The notes under the pieces: generated by a model
The model's input: the letters and a program-made list of their open reading frames with translations, nothing else
Told to the model about the DNA's origin: nothing
The model's database searches: none
Source: Oscillatoriales cyanobacterium PMM_0008
GTDB lineage: Bacteria > Cyanobacteriota > Cyanobacteriia > Cyanobacteriales > Aerosakkonemataceae
Assembly: GCA_949128025.1 (NCBI GenBank)
Contig: CASBRD010000344.1
Span: forward strand, 1 to 32,523
Length of the DNA stretch: 32,523 nucleotides
Reading direction: 5' to 3'
Translations under genes and position numbers: made by a program
Shown here: positions 17,300-26,031 of the stretch, in pieces
Numbering within the stretch: position 1 is the first letter of the stretch
How the letters are laid out: every line of letters starts with the position of its first letter

Positions 17300-17389
17300 T
17301 TCTTTGATTTTAAATTCCAGATTTCAAATTTCAAATTTCAAAGTTCCAATTTGAAATCTAAAATTTGAAATCTAAAATCCAAAATTGAC
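17300..17389. repeat. AT-rich short tandem repeat stretch
   Basis: Iterated units of the AAATTTCAAATTTC and AAATCTAAAATCC type lie between khpB and the DUF177 gene. They include inverted pairs (ATTTCAAATTTCAAA against TTTGAAATCTAAAAT-like units). The same AT-rich words occur at 20850-21040 and beside the 65-bp repeats. No coding. Confidence 0.65.
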
Positions 17390-17908
17390 TCAGCGCCGCC
17401 GCACGACGAGACGGCGGTCTGGTTCTTTGCCCCGACTGTAGCTTTCTAGATCGGTAAATTCCTTCAAAAAGGTATGGATTTGACGCCGTTCAGCTGAAGA
17501 AAGATATTCCATTTCAAACTCTTGTCCGTTAGATCGCACCTGCCCAACGGCTTACTCTGCCAAGGCGCGGAGTTCTGCTTGTCTGCGGACGCGGTAGCCA
17601 TTTAGCTCAACAGTATAAGTAGCTTGCTCCTGCTGCTCTTGACCAAGGTTGAGAATAGCATTAGCTAAATACTGAATGGCATCTAACGTCTCACCTTCTG
17701 CACCGAGCAAAATCTGGACTTGCGCTGGCGTCAAGTGTGTGTGATCGATCGTCAACCAGTAGCTATCTAGTTCTGGCTCTGAAACATCCTCCTGTTCTGC
17801 TAGCGTTGCTTGGCTTTCTGGCTTAACTTTGGCAGGAATTTTCATCAACCGCAGCAGTTCTTCCAGCCACTTTTGACCCCGCTGCATTCGACTATCAGTC
17901 ATGAACAT
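17390..17908 (-). pseudogene. khpB: KhpB/Jag RNA-binding protein gene interrupted by an in-frame TAA
   Basis: KhpB (Jag, EloR) is an RNA-binding protein with KH and R3H domains. The first frame (17908-17552) gives 118 residues with the KH-like part, including LLGAEGETLDAIQYLANAIL and a tail YRVRRQAELRALAE. A TAA at 17554-17552 then stops it. The same frame continues without shift to a TGA at 17390 and encodes 53 residues of a typical R3H domain (SSAERRQIHTFLKEF and RGKEPDRRLVVR). Total length about 172 residues, as in intact cyanobacterial Jag. A single base change, such as AAA to TAA, explains it. Real nonsense mutation, sequencing error, or readthrough or reinitiation (GTG at 17539) cannot be separated here. 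The gene overlaps the yidC stop (TAATG), so it is coupled to yidC. Confidence 0.85.
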
Positions 17909-19050
17909 TACCCTGAGGCTTTTTTCTTAGAACGACCCGGTTCAAAGGGGAGGGCCTCTCTTCCCTTTGCATCGGCTTCTTTTTCCTGCTCCTCCACTAA
18001 TTTTTGGAGGTTTTCCGGCAAGGGTTCCCGTGACAGAATAAAGGTCTGAGCAGTCTGAAAAATGTTACCGATCACCATATACATCAATACCCCAGCAGGC
18101 AGTGGGAAGAACAAAAACATCCCCGAAAATATAATCGGGGTAATTTTGTTGACTGTATCCTGCTGCGGGTTCGAGGTGGAACCCTGCTGGCCTGAAAGTA
18201 GCTGGTTTAGGTATAAACTCAGACCAAAGAACAGCACCATGCCGACAATATCCCAGTGTATGGTTCCGTTCTCATCCATAGCCCCAACGCGACCGAGGGC
18301 ATCGATGAAGAGGAAGCCTTTATCAGTTGCTAGCCCTGGAATTGTGCCTTGAATGGTTGCTTCCCCAGGCTGTAAGGCTTCTATGTTGCCGTTTTCATCA
18401 ATTCGTACCCGATCTTCTCCTTTGGTAACCGTCCAATGAGGAGTTTTACTGGAAGCAGACTCAGATTTAATCTGATTTAACGGTTTTCCGTCTACAGTCT
18501 GAAATTCCAGTTTGGTTGTCTGGCCCACAATTAAGTGGTTACCGCTGGGGACTAGCGCTGTAACGGGATAGTGAACGCCATCGGCAATATATATGTTTTG
18601 CGGTGCTGTCGCAAAGGCTTGGGGTTGAATCTGCTCAATTTGTTCTTTGGGAAAAATTTCCAGATTGACGGTGTAATTGACATCCGAAAAGGGGGAGCCT
18701 CGCAAGGTGGCAAACAATGCAAATAGCACCGGCATTTGCACCAGGATGGGAAAACATCCTGCCAAAGGGTTGCCAAATTCTTTGTAGAGTTTGGCCATTT
18801 CTTCCTGCTGCTTGGCAGGTTCCTCTTTGTAGCGCTCTTGAATTTCCTTTACCCGCTTTTGCATTACTGGTTGGGTGACCCGCGTGCGTCGCATACTGCG
18901 AATCGAGTTAGCACTCAAAGGATAGAGTGCAAAGCGAACTACCAGCGTTAGCGCGACGATAGCCAGCCCATAGCTGGGGACGATCCCGTAAAAGAAATCC
19001 AGGATCGGCAGCATTACGTTGTTGGATAGAAAACCGATACCAAAATCCAT
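17908..19050 (-). CDS. yidC: YidC/Oxa1-type membrane protein insertase
   Basis: A 380-residue insertase that places proteins into thylakoid and plasma membranes, alone or with SecYEG. Membrane segments are visible at about 13-47 (hydrophobic, with ALYPL), 97-115 ([19 protein letters not shown]), 268-285 and 303-335. The conserved positive Arg lies in the first membrane region (VVRFALYPL). The cytoplasmic hairpin (60-90) is charged. A soluble insertion of about 130 residues (125-260) between membrane segments carries [18 protein letters not shown], a Big-like pattern; such inserts are seen in cyanobacterial YidC. The C-terminal tail is basic (GRSKKKASG). It lies in the classic order rpmH-rnpA-PH protein-yidC-khpB. 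Confidence 0.94.
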   Translation of the reverse strand: MDFGIGFLSNNVMLPILDFFYGIVPSYGLAIVALTLVVRFALYPLSANSIRSMRRTRVTQPVMQKRVKEIQERYKEEPAKQQEEMAKLYKEFGNPLAGCFPILVQMPVLFALFATLRGSPFSDVNYTVNLEIFPKEQIEQIQPQAFATAPQNIYIADGVHYPVTALVPSGNHLIVGQTTKLEFQTVDGKPLNQIKSESASSKTPHWTVTKGEDRVRIDENGNIEALQPGEATIQGTIPGLATDKGFLFIDALGRVGAMDENGTIHWDIVGMVLFFGLSLYLNQLLSGQQGSTSNPQQDTVNKITPIIFSGMFLFFPLPAGVLMYMVIGNIFQTAQTFILSREPLPENLQKLVEEQEKEADAKGREALPFEPGRSKKKASG

Positions 19051-19225
19051 GCGTGTGAAGTCAACCTACAAGCGCTGTATTGTTTAAATCTAATCTAGCT
19101 AAGAGGCAGGAATCTGCGGCTGGGGCAGGGGTAAGTGGCACGCGAGAGCGAAGGGGACTATAGTCAGAACCGAAATCTAGCGGCCACAAACTACTACGGA
19201 GGGGAACGCCTGTGGTGCTGTTTTT

Positions 19226-19618
19226 TTAGCGACTCGGCGTTCCATTTGTTTTGGCGGATTTGACTGCCACTTTTTCATTGATGTAGTCATAAATTTCGCG
19301 AAACTTGGGGATTGCCCGCAGCTCTAAGCGGCTACCGTCTCTGAGGGTCACCACCATATCTCCCCAGAAGCCAAGGCCACGAGGAACCTTTTTGATGTCT
19401 ACTATTTCTGAGTAGATGATGTCGCTGCGATCGCGTCCCATCCAACCGCCTGTGACCGAGATGCGACGATTGGTAATTCGGTAGCGCAACCACATGGCTC
19501 TGACGATCGCTCCTACAGCTAACGGCAAGCCAATCACCGTCAGCCCCATCAGGATGTTAATAATCAGATCCCCGATATGGGGGCCGCCTTCATAATAAAC
19601 TTCCTCGCGAATGCCCAT
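19226..19618 (-). CDS. Membrane PH-domain (YdbT-like/bPH) protein
   Basis: A 130-residue protein with a membrane segment at about 17-43 (IINILMGLTVIGLPLAVGAIV) and then a bacterial PH-like domain (about 45-115). Marks of the latter are RYRITNRRISVTGGWMG, then YSEIVDIKKVPRG and VTLRDGSRLELRAIP. It overlaps the end of rnpA by 29 nt, so it is translated in the same operon. Cyanobacteria keep this gene between rnpA and yidC, suggesting a role near membrane protein insertion, but its function is unknown. Start at 19618; an internal start would shorten the overlap. Confidence 0.84.
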   Translation of the reverse strand: MGIREEVYYEGGPHIGDLIINILMGLTVIGLPLAVGAIVRAMWLRYRITNRRISVTGGWMGRDRSDIIYSEIVDIKKVPRGLGFWGDMVVTLRDGSRLELRAIPKFREIYDYINEKVAVKSAKTNGTPSR

Positions 19619-20000
19619 TGAGTACCTCAGCTTCTGCCAACAACTGCTCTAATTCTTGCAGAAATTGTTGATATTCGCACTGCTCGGCTTTCGGTTTGAC
19701 GACAACTACCAGCCACCAGCCATACTTAAGCTGGGGCAGTAGGTGACGAAAAGCCGCCCTGATTTGCCGCTTAATTCGATTGCGGGTCACCGCCCGCTTG
19801 CTCACTTTTAGGCTGACGGAAATGCCAATGCGAGAGGGAACTTCTTGCCTTGTGGCTGGCTCTAGCTTCCCTCCCTCCGACTCGGCTGACTGCTTCAAGG
19901 CTCTCAAGGTCAAATTAGCACTTTGGCGACGAATTCCTTTGCGGAATACGGCCCTAAAATGTTGTCTCTGCTTGAGTCGATTTGCTTTACGCAAAGCCAC
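19590..20000 (-). CDS. rnpA: Ribonuclease P protein component
   Basis: The protein subunit of RNase P, which with the rnpB RNA matures tRNA 5' ends. The 136-residue protein has the N-terminal KANRLKQRQHFRAVFRKG and the signature RNR motif, KRAVTRNRIKRQIRAAFR, at about 76-93. Between them is an insert rich in Glu, Gln and Ser (about 37-55) that makes it slightly longer than the usual about 120 residues. It is 35 bp downstream of rpmH and overlaps the PH-domain gene, matching the conserved cyanobacterial operon. Confidence 0.95.
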   Translation of the reverse strand: MALRKANRLKQRQHFRAVFRKGIRRQSANLTLRALKQSAESEGGKLEPATRQEVPSRIGISVSLKVSKRAVTRNRIKRQIRAAFRHLLPQLKYGWWLVVVVKPKAEQCEYQQFLQELEQLLAEAEVLNGHSRGSLL

Positions 20001-20035
20001 AGGCGTCGTGCGTTCCTCCCTCTCACCGAAGTTGG

Positions 20036-20179
20036 CTAACCGCTTACAGTCAGACGATGACGTCCTTTTTTGCGGCGGGCTTTAATCACTGCCTGACCAT
20101 TTTTGGTTCGCATCCTGGCGCGAAAACCGGAAGTTCTTCTTCTTTTACGGCTCGTGCCGTGCAACGTGCGTTTCGTCAT
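20036..20179 (-). CDS. rpmH: Ribosomal protein L34
   Basis: A short gene of 47 codons encoding the basic L34 of the large ribosomal subunit. It starts [19 protein letters not shown] and has the conserved [12 protein letters not shown] and [19 protein letters not shown] lies 9 nt before the ATG at 20179. L34 is nearly always followed by rnpA, as here (35-bp gap). The C-terminus is two residues longer than the common cyanobacterial form. Confidence 0.96.
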   Translation of the reverse strand: MTKRTLHGTSRKRRRTSGFRARMRTKNGQAVIKARRKKGRHRLTVSG

Positions 20180-20252
20180 TATTTTTTCTCCTATCTGGCG
20201 AGTTTACTGGATAAAAAAGCGACAACCTACTATTTTATCAGCTATTTGGCAG

Positions 20253-20771
20253 CTAATTAATGCTCAAGAGCCAAGTGCCAATATAACGCAGTAAAGGCAC
20301 ATCGCCGGGGGAAAGAATTTGACAGTTGAAGTAGAACATCCCGCCAAAATTCGGGTTTTTCACGTTAGACAAGACTAATTCGACGTTGTAACCCGCTGGT
20401 ACTGGCTCTTGGGGGTAAATTTGAATTACGCGGTTTTCTTTATCCCAGACCACCTCTTGCAGCGGCACAGATTTGCCTCTTACCCGCACCTCAACCTCTT
20501 TGGTATCAAATTCCCCTCTGTAATAATTCGGATAGGAGATCGAAAATTGGGCGACTGCCAACTGCATTTTTTTAGCGGGAATTCTCAGACGGTAACGATC
20601 CCAAGTATTGGGCGTACCACCAAAATCCAACCTAAAGGGTAGTTGGTTTTCGCGCGGAGGGCCACCAAATAGAGTGAAACCGGGTAAGCTGTCAGCCCAG
20701 CTGATGGTGGGAACCCCGGTTAGTACCGCAGTACAAGCAAAGGCAGCAAGTAAACGTCGTCTGAAAGACAT
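20253..20771 (-). CDS. DUF2808 secreted protein
   Basis: A 172-residue protein with a clear signal peptide (MSFRRRLLAAFACTAVLTGVP, cleavage near residue 26 after SWA). The rest is the DUF2808 domain, typical of cyanobacteria, with LPFRLDFGG, FSISYPNYYRGEFD, VQIYPQEPVPAGYNVELV-like text and the final NPNFGGMFYFNCQ. The domain is probably an all-beta periplasmic or outer-membrane protein; function unknown. It lies just upstream of rpmH on the same strand (73-bp gap), which may be chance. A four-unit heptamer array lies upstream of its start. Confidence 0.86.
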   Translation of the reverse strand: MSFRRRLLAAFACTAVLTGVPTISWADSLPGFTLFGGPPRENQLPFRLDFGGTPNTWDRYRLRIPAKKMQLAVAQFSISYPNYYRGEFDTKEVEVRVRGKSVPLQEVVWDKENRVIQIYPQEPVPAGYNVELVLSNVKNPNFGGMFYFNCQILSPGDVPLLRYIGTWLLSIN

Positions 20772-20793
20772 AGGCTCTTAATTGAAAGCGCTA

Positions 20794-20821
20794 ATTAGTC
20801 ATTAGTCATTAGTCATTAGTC
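20794..20821. repeat. Heptamer tandem repeat (ATTAGTC) x4
   Basis: Four exact copies of ATTAGTC lie 22 bp upstream of the DUF2808 gene start. This is the type of short tandemly repeated sequence known from cyanobacterial genomes. The same unit forms a longer array at 22471-22512. Confidence 0.9.
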
Positions 20822-20890
20822 ATTTGTCAACCATCAGGCCGGGGAAATTTCAGATTTTAGATTTTAGATTTCAAATTTGTGGGGGGAAGG

Positions 20891-21039
20891 GGGAATTTTA
20901 GATTAAAGAATTGAAGAGTTGAAATTAAATCTGCAATCTTCAATTTTAAATTACCCCTGGGTTGCCCGTTCTCGTCGATCCGCCTTTTGAATTGAGGATT
21001 TTCAATCTGAAATTTTCAATTCTTTAATCTGAAATTCCC
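20891..21039. repeat. 149-bp inverted-repeat element downstream of pntB
   Basis: The 25-bp ends 20891-20915 and 21015-21039 are inverted repeats with one mismatch (both start GGGAATTT and contain AGATTAAAGAATTGAA on the relevant strands). The middle holds CCCTGGGTTGCCCGTTCTCG and AT-rich words. It could be a MITE-like element or, being 13 bp beyond the pntB stop, a long hairpin in the transcript end. No open reading frame. Confidence 0.65.
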
Positions 21040-21051
21040 TAATCATCAATA

Positions 21052-22458
21052 TCAAGCTGGTAGGCGCAGCTGGCTGAGGATGGCATCGACATTTTTCTTG
21101 GCATCGCCAAACAGCATCCGGGAGTTTTCCTTGTAGAACAAAGGATTTTCCACTCCGGCGTAGCCGCTAGCCATACTGCGTTTCATGACTATAACTTTCT
21201 TGGACTTCCACACTTCCAATACTGGCATTCCGGCGATCGCACTATTTGGATCTTCCATCGCCGCTGGGTTAACGGTATCGTTGGCACCGATCACCAGTAC
21301 CGCATCGGTTTCGGGGAAGTCTTCATTGATTTCTTCCATTTCCAGAACGATGTCGTAAGGCACATTTGCCTCTGCCAGTAGCACGTTCATGTGTCCGGGT
21401 AGACGACCCGCTACGGGATGGATGCCAAACCGAACTTGTACGCCCTTTTCTCGCAATATCTTGGTGACTTCCGAGAGGGAGTGTTGAGCTTGAGCTACTG
21501 CCATACCGTAGCCGGGAACGATGATGACGTGCTTGGCATCGCGCAAGAGTTCGACGGTATCATCAACTGTGGTTGAGATTACTTCGCCCACAATTTCGGT
21601 GGCTGCTGAGACTGTTCCCGATCCGGTGCCAAAGCCACCCAGGATGACGCTGATAAACGATCGGTTCATCGCTTTGCACATGATGTAGCTGAGGATCGCG
21701 CCGCTACTGCCGACAAGCGCACCTGTGACGATCAGGAGGTCGTTGGATAGCATGAAGCCAGCGGCTGCTGCTGCCCATCCAGAGTAGCTGTTGAGCATGG
21801 AGACAACAACGGGCATATCCGCACCGCCGATCCCCATGACCAGATTAAAGCCCAGAACTCCGGCGAGGGCTGTCATAATCAACAGCGGTTGCAGTCCGGT
21901 GTAGTCTTCGGCACCGATAAAGGTGGTGCCGAGTCCGACGGAAGCAGCCAAGATGCTGAGATTGATTAAATGACGTCCTGGCAGAAGTAACGGTTTGCCG
22001 CTGATGATGCCGCGCAGTTTTCCAAATGCCACGATCGATCCGGTGAAGGTGACAGCACCGATAAACACGCCGATAAAAATCTCGATTTCGTGGATGGTAG
22101 CTTCGACACCAATTAGGGATTGATTCGGTTGTAGGTAGTTGGCGACACCAACCAAAACTGCGGCAGCCCCGACAAAGCTATGCAGGATCGCCACTAATTC
22201 TGGCATGGAAGTCATGGCGACGTTCGCTGCAACGATCGCACCGATGATTGCGCCGGGAACTATCACTGCTGCCAAGGTGCCGTATTCGGTGATGCCAGCG
22301 CCGAGGCCCAACATGGTGGCTGCGATCGCTAAAAGCATCCCGATGATGCCGTAGAGGTTGCCCTTGGTTGCGTTTTCTTGATTGGACAGACCACCCAGAC
22401 TGAGGATAAACAGGGCGCTTGCACCAATGTAAGAAACTGTCAATATACTACTTGTCAT
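21052..22458 (-). CDS. pntB: Proton-translocating NAD(P) transhydrogenase subunit beta
   Basis: PntB forms the proton channel and the NADP(H)-binding domain III of the transhydrogenase, coupling proton flow to NADPH formation. The 468-residue protein has eight or nine hydrophobic segments in residues 1-265. The C-terminal NADP domain (about 285-465) has [29 protein letters not shown] and [11 protein letters not shown]. Length matches the family. It lies 80 bp after pntA on the same strand with a heptamer repeat array in between, so co-transcription is expected but the gap is unusual. Overlap with the hydrophobic start region means the ATG at 22458 ([12 protein letters not shown]) is a good start. 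Confidence 0.96.
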   Translation of the reverse strand: MTSSILTVSYIGASALFILSLGGLSNQENATKGNLYGIIGMLLAIAATMLGLGAGITEYGTLAAVIVPGAIIGAIVAANVAMTSMPELVAILHSFVGAAAVLVGVANYLQPNQSLIGVEATIHEIEIFIGVFIGAVTFTGSIVAFGKLRGIISGKPLLLPGRHLINLSILAASVGLGTTFIGAEDYTGLQPLLIMTALAGVLGFNLVMGIGGADMPVVVSMLNSYSGWAAAAAGFMLSNDLLIVTGALVGSSGAILSYIMCKAMNRSFISVILGGFGTGSGTVSAATEIVGEVISTTVDDTVELLRDAKHVIIVPGYGMAVAQAQHSLSEVTKILREKGVQVRFGIHPVAGRLPGHMNVLLAEANVPYDIVLEMEEINEDFPETDAVLVIGANDTVNPAAMEDPNSAIAGMPVLEVWKSKKVIVMKRSMASGYAGVENPLFYKENSRMLFGDAKKNVDAILSQLRLPA

Positions 22459-22470
22459 TTTTTATTTGTG

Positions 22471-22541
22471 ATTAGTCATTGGTTATTAGTCATTAGTCAT
22501 TAGTCATCAGTCATTAACAAATGACCAATGACCAATGACTA
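22471..22541. repeat. Heptamer array with inverted copy between pntA and pntB
   Basis: Six tandem units related to ATTAGTC (22471-22512), two of them diverged, are followed by inverted units (AATGACC)n up to 22541. The arms can pair into a long hairpin. The array ends on the stop codon of pntA (CTA on the plus strand at 22539-22541). It fills the gap between the two genes of the operon. Confidence 0.8.
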
Positions 22542-24122
22542 CCTGCGGAACATCTTAAGCATCCGTTGGGTGACGAGAAAGCCGCCAGAAATGTTGATTG
22601 TACCGATTAGGATCGCGATCGCGCCCAAGATGGTGCTGGGAGAAGTTAGCGAACTGGATATCTGGAGAATGCCGCCAATGATAATAATTCCGCTGATTGC
22701 ATTGGTGACGCTCATCAGGGGTGTGTGCAGAGCGGGTTTGACGTTCCAAATCACTTGCCAGCCAACGAAGCAAGCCAGCACAAATACGGTGAAGTGAGAC
22801 AGGAATGAAGGAGGGGCGGCGATACCGACGCCCAAGAGGGCTAAGCCAGTTAGTCCCAGTACAACTAAATCGTTGGTGCCAAAGCTAGATGTCGGTTTTT
22901 CTGGTGCTTTTACCGCTGCTTCCGCTGGTTTTGCTGGTGTAGCAGCGGGTTGGGTGGGTGAAGGTGCTGCTTTTGGCGGCGGCGGAGGTAGTTGTTCGCC
23001 TTCGTAGATTAGGAGGGCACCGCGAACCACCTCATCGTCCATATCGATTTTGTACTGACCGCCTTTTTTGGTCATGTCGTCGAGCAAGTGCCAAAGATTG
23101 CTGCCATAAAGCTGACTAGACTGTTGCGCCAGACGGCTAGGCAGATCTGTTAAGCCAACGATCGTTACGCCATTGTGAGAGTAAACTTCTTTCGGCTTAG
23201 TAAGCTCGCAGTTACCGCCCTGTTCTGCGGCCAGATCGACGATCACAGAGCCTTCTTTCATGCTCTCGACCATCTCTTTGGTAATCAGGACAGGTGCTTT
23301 TCTGCCAGGGATCACAGCCGTTGTGATAATAATGTCAACTTCTTTGGCTTGGTCAGCAAAGAGGGCCATCTCCGCCTTGATAAACTCTTCGCTCATCACC
23401 TTGGCGTAGCCGCCTTGACCTGTGCCGTCTTCTGCGAAATCGAGTTCCAAAAACTCTCCGCCCAAACTTTGCACTTGCTCTTTAACCACAGGACGGGTAT
23501 CGAAAGCGCGAACGATCGCACCCAGGCCCTTTGCCGCGCCTATAGCTGCCAGTCCCGCGACTCCAGCGCCAATCACCAGTACTTTCGCTGGGGGCACTTT
23601 CCCGGCGGCAGTAATCTGTCCGGTAAAGAAGCGACCAAAATTGCTCGCTGCTTCGACTACAGCGCGGTAACCGGCGATGTTTGCCATCGAGCTGAGGGCG
23701 TCCATCTTTTGGGCGCGGCTAATACGCGGAATCGCTTCCATTGCTAGCACCGTGGCTTTCCGCAAAACCAGACGCTCTACCAAATCCTGGTTTTGGGCTG
23801 GCCAGATGAAGCTGATCAGTGTACCCCCAAGAGTCAGCAATTCGGCTTCGTGCTTGCCGTCTGGTGCGATTTCGGGCGGACGGACTTTGAGTACAATATC
23901 CGCCTCAGCCCAAAGGGAAGGGGCATCGGGAAGGATTTTGCATTCAGCTTGCTTGTAGGCTTCGTCGGGGAAGTTGGCTAATTCGCCTGCCCCAGACTGT
24001 ATAAGTACTTCAAAACCTAGCTTCATAAGCCGCTTGGCTGTGTCTGGCGTTGCTGCCACACGACATTCGCCGGGGTGGATTTCCTTGGGGATTCCAACCT
24101 TCATAGCTGTTTTTGTTTCCAT
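22539..24122 (-). CDS. pntA: Proton-translocating NAD(P) transhydrogenase subunit alpha
   Basis: PntA carries the NAD(H)-binding domain I plus the first membrane segments. The 527-residue protein is the fused (PntAA+PntAB) form: an N-terminal alanine-dehydrogenase-like part with [13 protein letters not shown], the Rossmann motif [13 protein letters not shown] near 185-197, and DTRP. A low-complexity Pro/Ala linker (about 375-415, [20 protein letters not shown]) leads into a C-terminal region with four hydrophobic helices (about 420-515). The start may be the ATG at 24122 (METKTA) or, more likely by homology, Met7 at 24104, which has GGAAAC upstream. It is first in the pntA-pntB operon. Confidence 0.96.
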   Translation of the reverse strand: METKTAMKVGIPKEIHPGECRVAATPDTAKRLMKLGFEVLIQSGAGELANFPDEAYKQAECKILPDAPSLWAEADIVLKVRPPEIAPDGKHEAELLTLGGTLISFIWPAQNQDLVERLVLRKATVLAMEAIPRISRAQKMDALSSMANIAGYRAVVEAASNFGRFFTGQITAAGKVPPAKVLVIGAGVAGLAAIGAAKGLGAIVRAFDTRPVVKEQVQSLGGEFLELDFAEDGTGQGGYAKVMSEEFIKAEMALFADQAKEVDIIITTAVIPGRKAPVLITKEMVESMKEGSVIVDLAAEQGGNCELTKPKEVYSHNGVTIVGLTDLPSRLAQQSSQLYGSNLWHLLDDMTKKGGQYKIDMDDEVVRGALLIYEGEQLPPPPPKAAPSPTQPAATPAKPAEAAVKAPEKPTSSFGTNDLVVLGLTGLALLGVGIAAPPSFLSHFTVFVLACFVGWQVIWNVKPALHTPLMSVTNAISGIIIIGGILQISSSLTSPSTILGAIAILIGTINISGGFLVTQRMLKMFRR

Positions 24123-24530
24123 TCAAATGAGTTCCAAGCGTGCGTCAACAATCTTATGTATTTGGAGTTATTGCCCAGATCGCTCTTTTTCTGTGACTTT
24201 TTGTGCGATCGGGCCTTTTCTGTTTCAAAATTTTAGCATTGAGAGCTTTAATGACTGTTTTTTTTCTAAAGCTTAGTTTATCAAGATTTGAAAATTTATT
24301 CGTAAATAAAGGTTGCGAATATTAGAAAATTTTTAATTAATGGCTGATTTGGCTCGATCCCGAATTCTTTTTTAAGATATTTTCTTCAGTGCGCGGGATG
24401 TGGTAAAGCGGGTGAGAGAGAAACGAACCACGTTCGCGTCTATGTGCGAAGGCGCATAGACGCGAAGGACGCGAAGGGAAGAGATATAGAGAAATAACTT
24501 GTGACGCGGGTTTAATACTGTAGTACTTTC
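24123..24530. other. Intergenic region upstream of pntA with a palindromic repeat
   Basis: The 408-bp region between pntA and the hicB-like gene has no credible gene. It should hold the pntA promoter (AT-rich part near 24200-24340). A perfect 12-bp inverted repeat, TTCGCGTCTATG (24433-24444) and CATAGACGCGAA (24455-24466), is followed by GCGAAGG-type words common in cyanobacterial repeats; similar GCGAAGG words occur in the 65-bp elements. Confidence 0.5.
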
Positions 24531-24737
24531 TCACATAACCACTAAAAATGCTTCAAAGCGTTCTTCGGGAACAGGTTGACTTTTCTCCTGCAACACTTCG
24601 ATGTAAAGTTCGATCGCTTCTTTGATGTTGGCAATAGCTTCTTGTTTTGTCTTACCCTGGCTGATACAACCTGGTAGGCTGGGGCATTTAACCACCCAGT
24701 AACCATTTTCACCTGGATATATAATTACTTGCCGCAT
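24531..24737 (-). CDS. HicB-like antitoxin-type protein, no HicA partner seen
   Basis: A 68-residue HicB-like protein with the family core NGYWVVKCPSLPGCISQGKTK, followed by a helix AIANIKEAIELYIEVLQ. HicB usually neutralises the small RNA-binding toxin HicA encoded next to it. No HicA-like frame was found within about 400 bp on either side, so it is probably solitary; lone copies are frequent in cyanobacteria and may be remnants or work with distant partners. It has no C-terminal DNA-binding domain, as in the short HicB class. Confidence 0.84.
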   Translation of the reverse strand: MRQVIIYPGENGYWVVKCPSLPGCISQGKTKQEAIANIKEAIELYIEVLQEKSQPVPEERFEAFLVVM

Positions 24738-24885
24738 AGTCTCACCGCTGGGTACTGTCTTATTTTACCACGCTCCTATTTTGGCACTCAAGGAACGATC
24801 GCCTTTTTCCCTTGGCGATGCGATCGCTCAAATCGGCTACACTGTAAATTAAGTAGTTTGTTAGTAAAAATCAGAACCTACATTT

Positions 24886-25236
24886 ATGTTTGTCAAAGAA
24901 GAATTAGGATCTCAACTACTTGCCTTAACTCCGGTTGAAAAAGCTGAAGCTATCCAAATTTTGACCGAGAATTTAACTAGCAGTTCGCCAGCGATTCAAA
25001 AAACTCCCGGCGTTGTGGGTGGTGATGCTTGTATCGGCAGAACTCGCATTCCAGTTTGGTCGTTAGTAATCGATCGCCGTTTAGGTATGAGTGATGCCCG
25101 TATTTTAGAGGCATTTCCCCAACTTACTGCTGCCGATTTGGTAAATGCTTGGGCGTATGCTAATGCTTACTCAGAGGAAATTGAACAGGCAATACTAGAA
25201 AATGATGAAGCAATGCAAGAAGATGAGGAAGTTTGA
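24886..25236 (+). CDS. DUF433 protein, putative antitoxin, copy 1
   Basis: A 116-residue protein with an N-terminal helical region (about 1-40) and a DUF433 domain (about 43-105) carrying KTPGVVGGDACIGRTRIPVW, then a helical stretch ending in FPQLTAADLVNAWAYA. DUF433 proteins are winged-helix-like antitoxins often paired with PIN-like toxins. The next gene starts three bases after the stop (GTG at 25240), forming a TA-like operon. The C-terminus is acidic. The whole operon is duplicated at 25684-26367. Confidence 0.85.
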   Translation: MFVKEELGSQLLALTPVEKAEAIQILTENLTSSSPAIQKTPGVVGGDACIGRTRIPVWSLVIDRRLGMSDARILEAFPQLTAADLVNAWAYANAYSEEIEQAILENDEAMQEDEEV

Positions 25237-25239
25237 AAA

Positions 25240-25581
25240 GTGGCAAGTCTTTATACAGATGAAAACTTCCCACTGCCAGTCGTCAAATTGCTACGCGCTT
25301 TGGGTCATGATGTCTTAACAGCCCAAGAAGCGGGAAATGCAAATCTTAGGATTCCTGATGAGGATGTGTTAGCTTTTGCGGTAAATAATGAGCGAGCAGT
25401 TTTAACGCGCAATCGCGGTGATTTCATCCAATTGCACCGCTTACAAGTAGGCCATACTGGTATCATTGTCTGCACGCAAGACGATAATTTTGAAAGACAA
25501 GCCAGACGTATTAATGAGGCTATTTCTGCTGAAGAAAACTTAAGAGGGAAATTGATTCGAGTCAACCTGCCATCAGGATGA
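25240..25581 (+). CDS. DUF5615 PIN-like protein, putative toxin, copy 1
   Basis: A 113-residue protein of the DUF5615 family, a PIN-like fold. It opens LYTDENFPLPVVKLLRALGH with the acidic pair Asp7-Glu8, followed by VLTAQEAGNA and RAVLTRNRGDF with a further conserved Asp. Such proteins are considered RNase-type toxins with DUF433 antitoxins, but few have been tested. The GTG at 25240 is three bases after the stop of the DUF433 gene. Near-copy at 26032-26367. Confidence 0.85.
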   Translation: MASLYTDENFPLPVVKLLRALGHDVLTAQEAGNANLRIPDEDVLAFAVNNERAVLTRNRGDFIQLHRLQVGHTGIIVCTQDDNFERQARRINEAISAEENLRGKLIRVNLPSG

Positions 25582-25683
25582 AGATGAGGCAATCGCCTGC
25601 TGTGGCACTTGGGGTGATGCGATCGCTCAAATCGAGCTAAACTGTAAATTAGATATTTCCTTAGTACAAATCAGAACAAATCT

Positions 25684-26028
25684 ATGTTTGTCAAAGAAGA
25701 ATTAGAAGCACAACTACTTGCCTTAACTCCCGCCCAAAAAGCTGAAGCTATCCAAATTTTGACCAAAACTTTAAACAAGGGTTCGCTAGGGATTACAAAA
25801 ACTCCAGGTGTTATGGGTGGTGAGGCTTGTATTGCCAAAACTCGCCTTCCAGTTTGGTTGTTCGTGAGTTTGCGTCGTCAAGGTGCGAATGATGCCGAAC
25901 TTCTACAGTTTTATCCGCATATTAGTGCTGCCGACTTGGTGAATGTCTGGGCTTATGGTGATGCACATACAGAGGAAATTGAACAAGCACTGCGAGATCA
26001 AGATGAAGCAATGGAAGATGAAGTATAA
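25684..26028 (+). CDS. DUF433 protein, putative antitoxin, copy 2
   Basis: A 114-residue duplicate of the DUF433 protein upstream. The first 16 residues are almost identical (MFVKEELEAQLLALTP) and the domain core is KTPGVMGGEACIAKTRLPVW. Differences gather after the core (FVSLRRQGANDAELL), where partner recognition might lie. The upstream sequence (from 25616, GATGCGATCGCTCAAATCG) also matches the sequence before copy 1, so promoter and gene were copied together. It pairs with the DUF5615 gene three bases downstream. Confidence 0.85.
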   Translation: MFVKEELEAQLLALTPAQKAEAIQILTKTLNKGSLGITKTPGVMGGEACIAKTRLPVWLFVSLRRQGANDAELLQFYPHISAADLVNVWAYGDAHTEEIEQALRDQDEAMEDEV

Positions 26029-26031
26029 GTT

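Noticed and set aside
20794-22541. Tandem heptamers considered as a CRISPR array
   Set aside because: Units are 7 bp with no spacers; they are simple tandem repeats. No CRISPR array or cas gene was seen in the window.
24337-24534. Possible small gene next to the hicB-like gene, considered as HicA
   Set aside because: It has no HicA features (no conserved GSH-type motif) and is partly made of a palindromic repeat.
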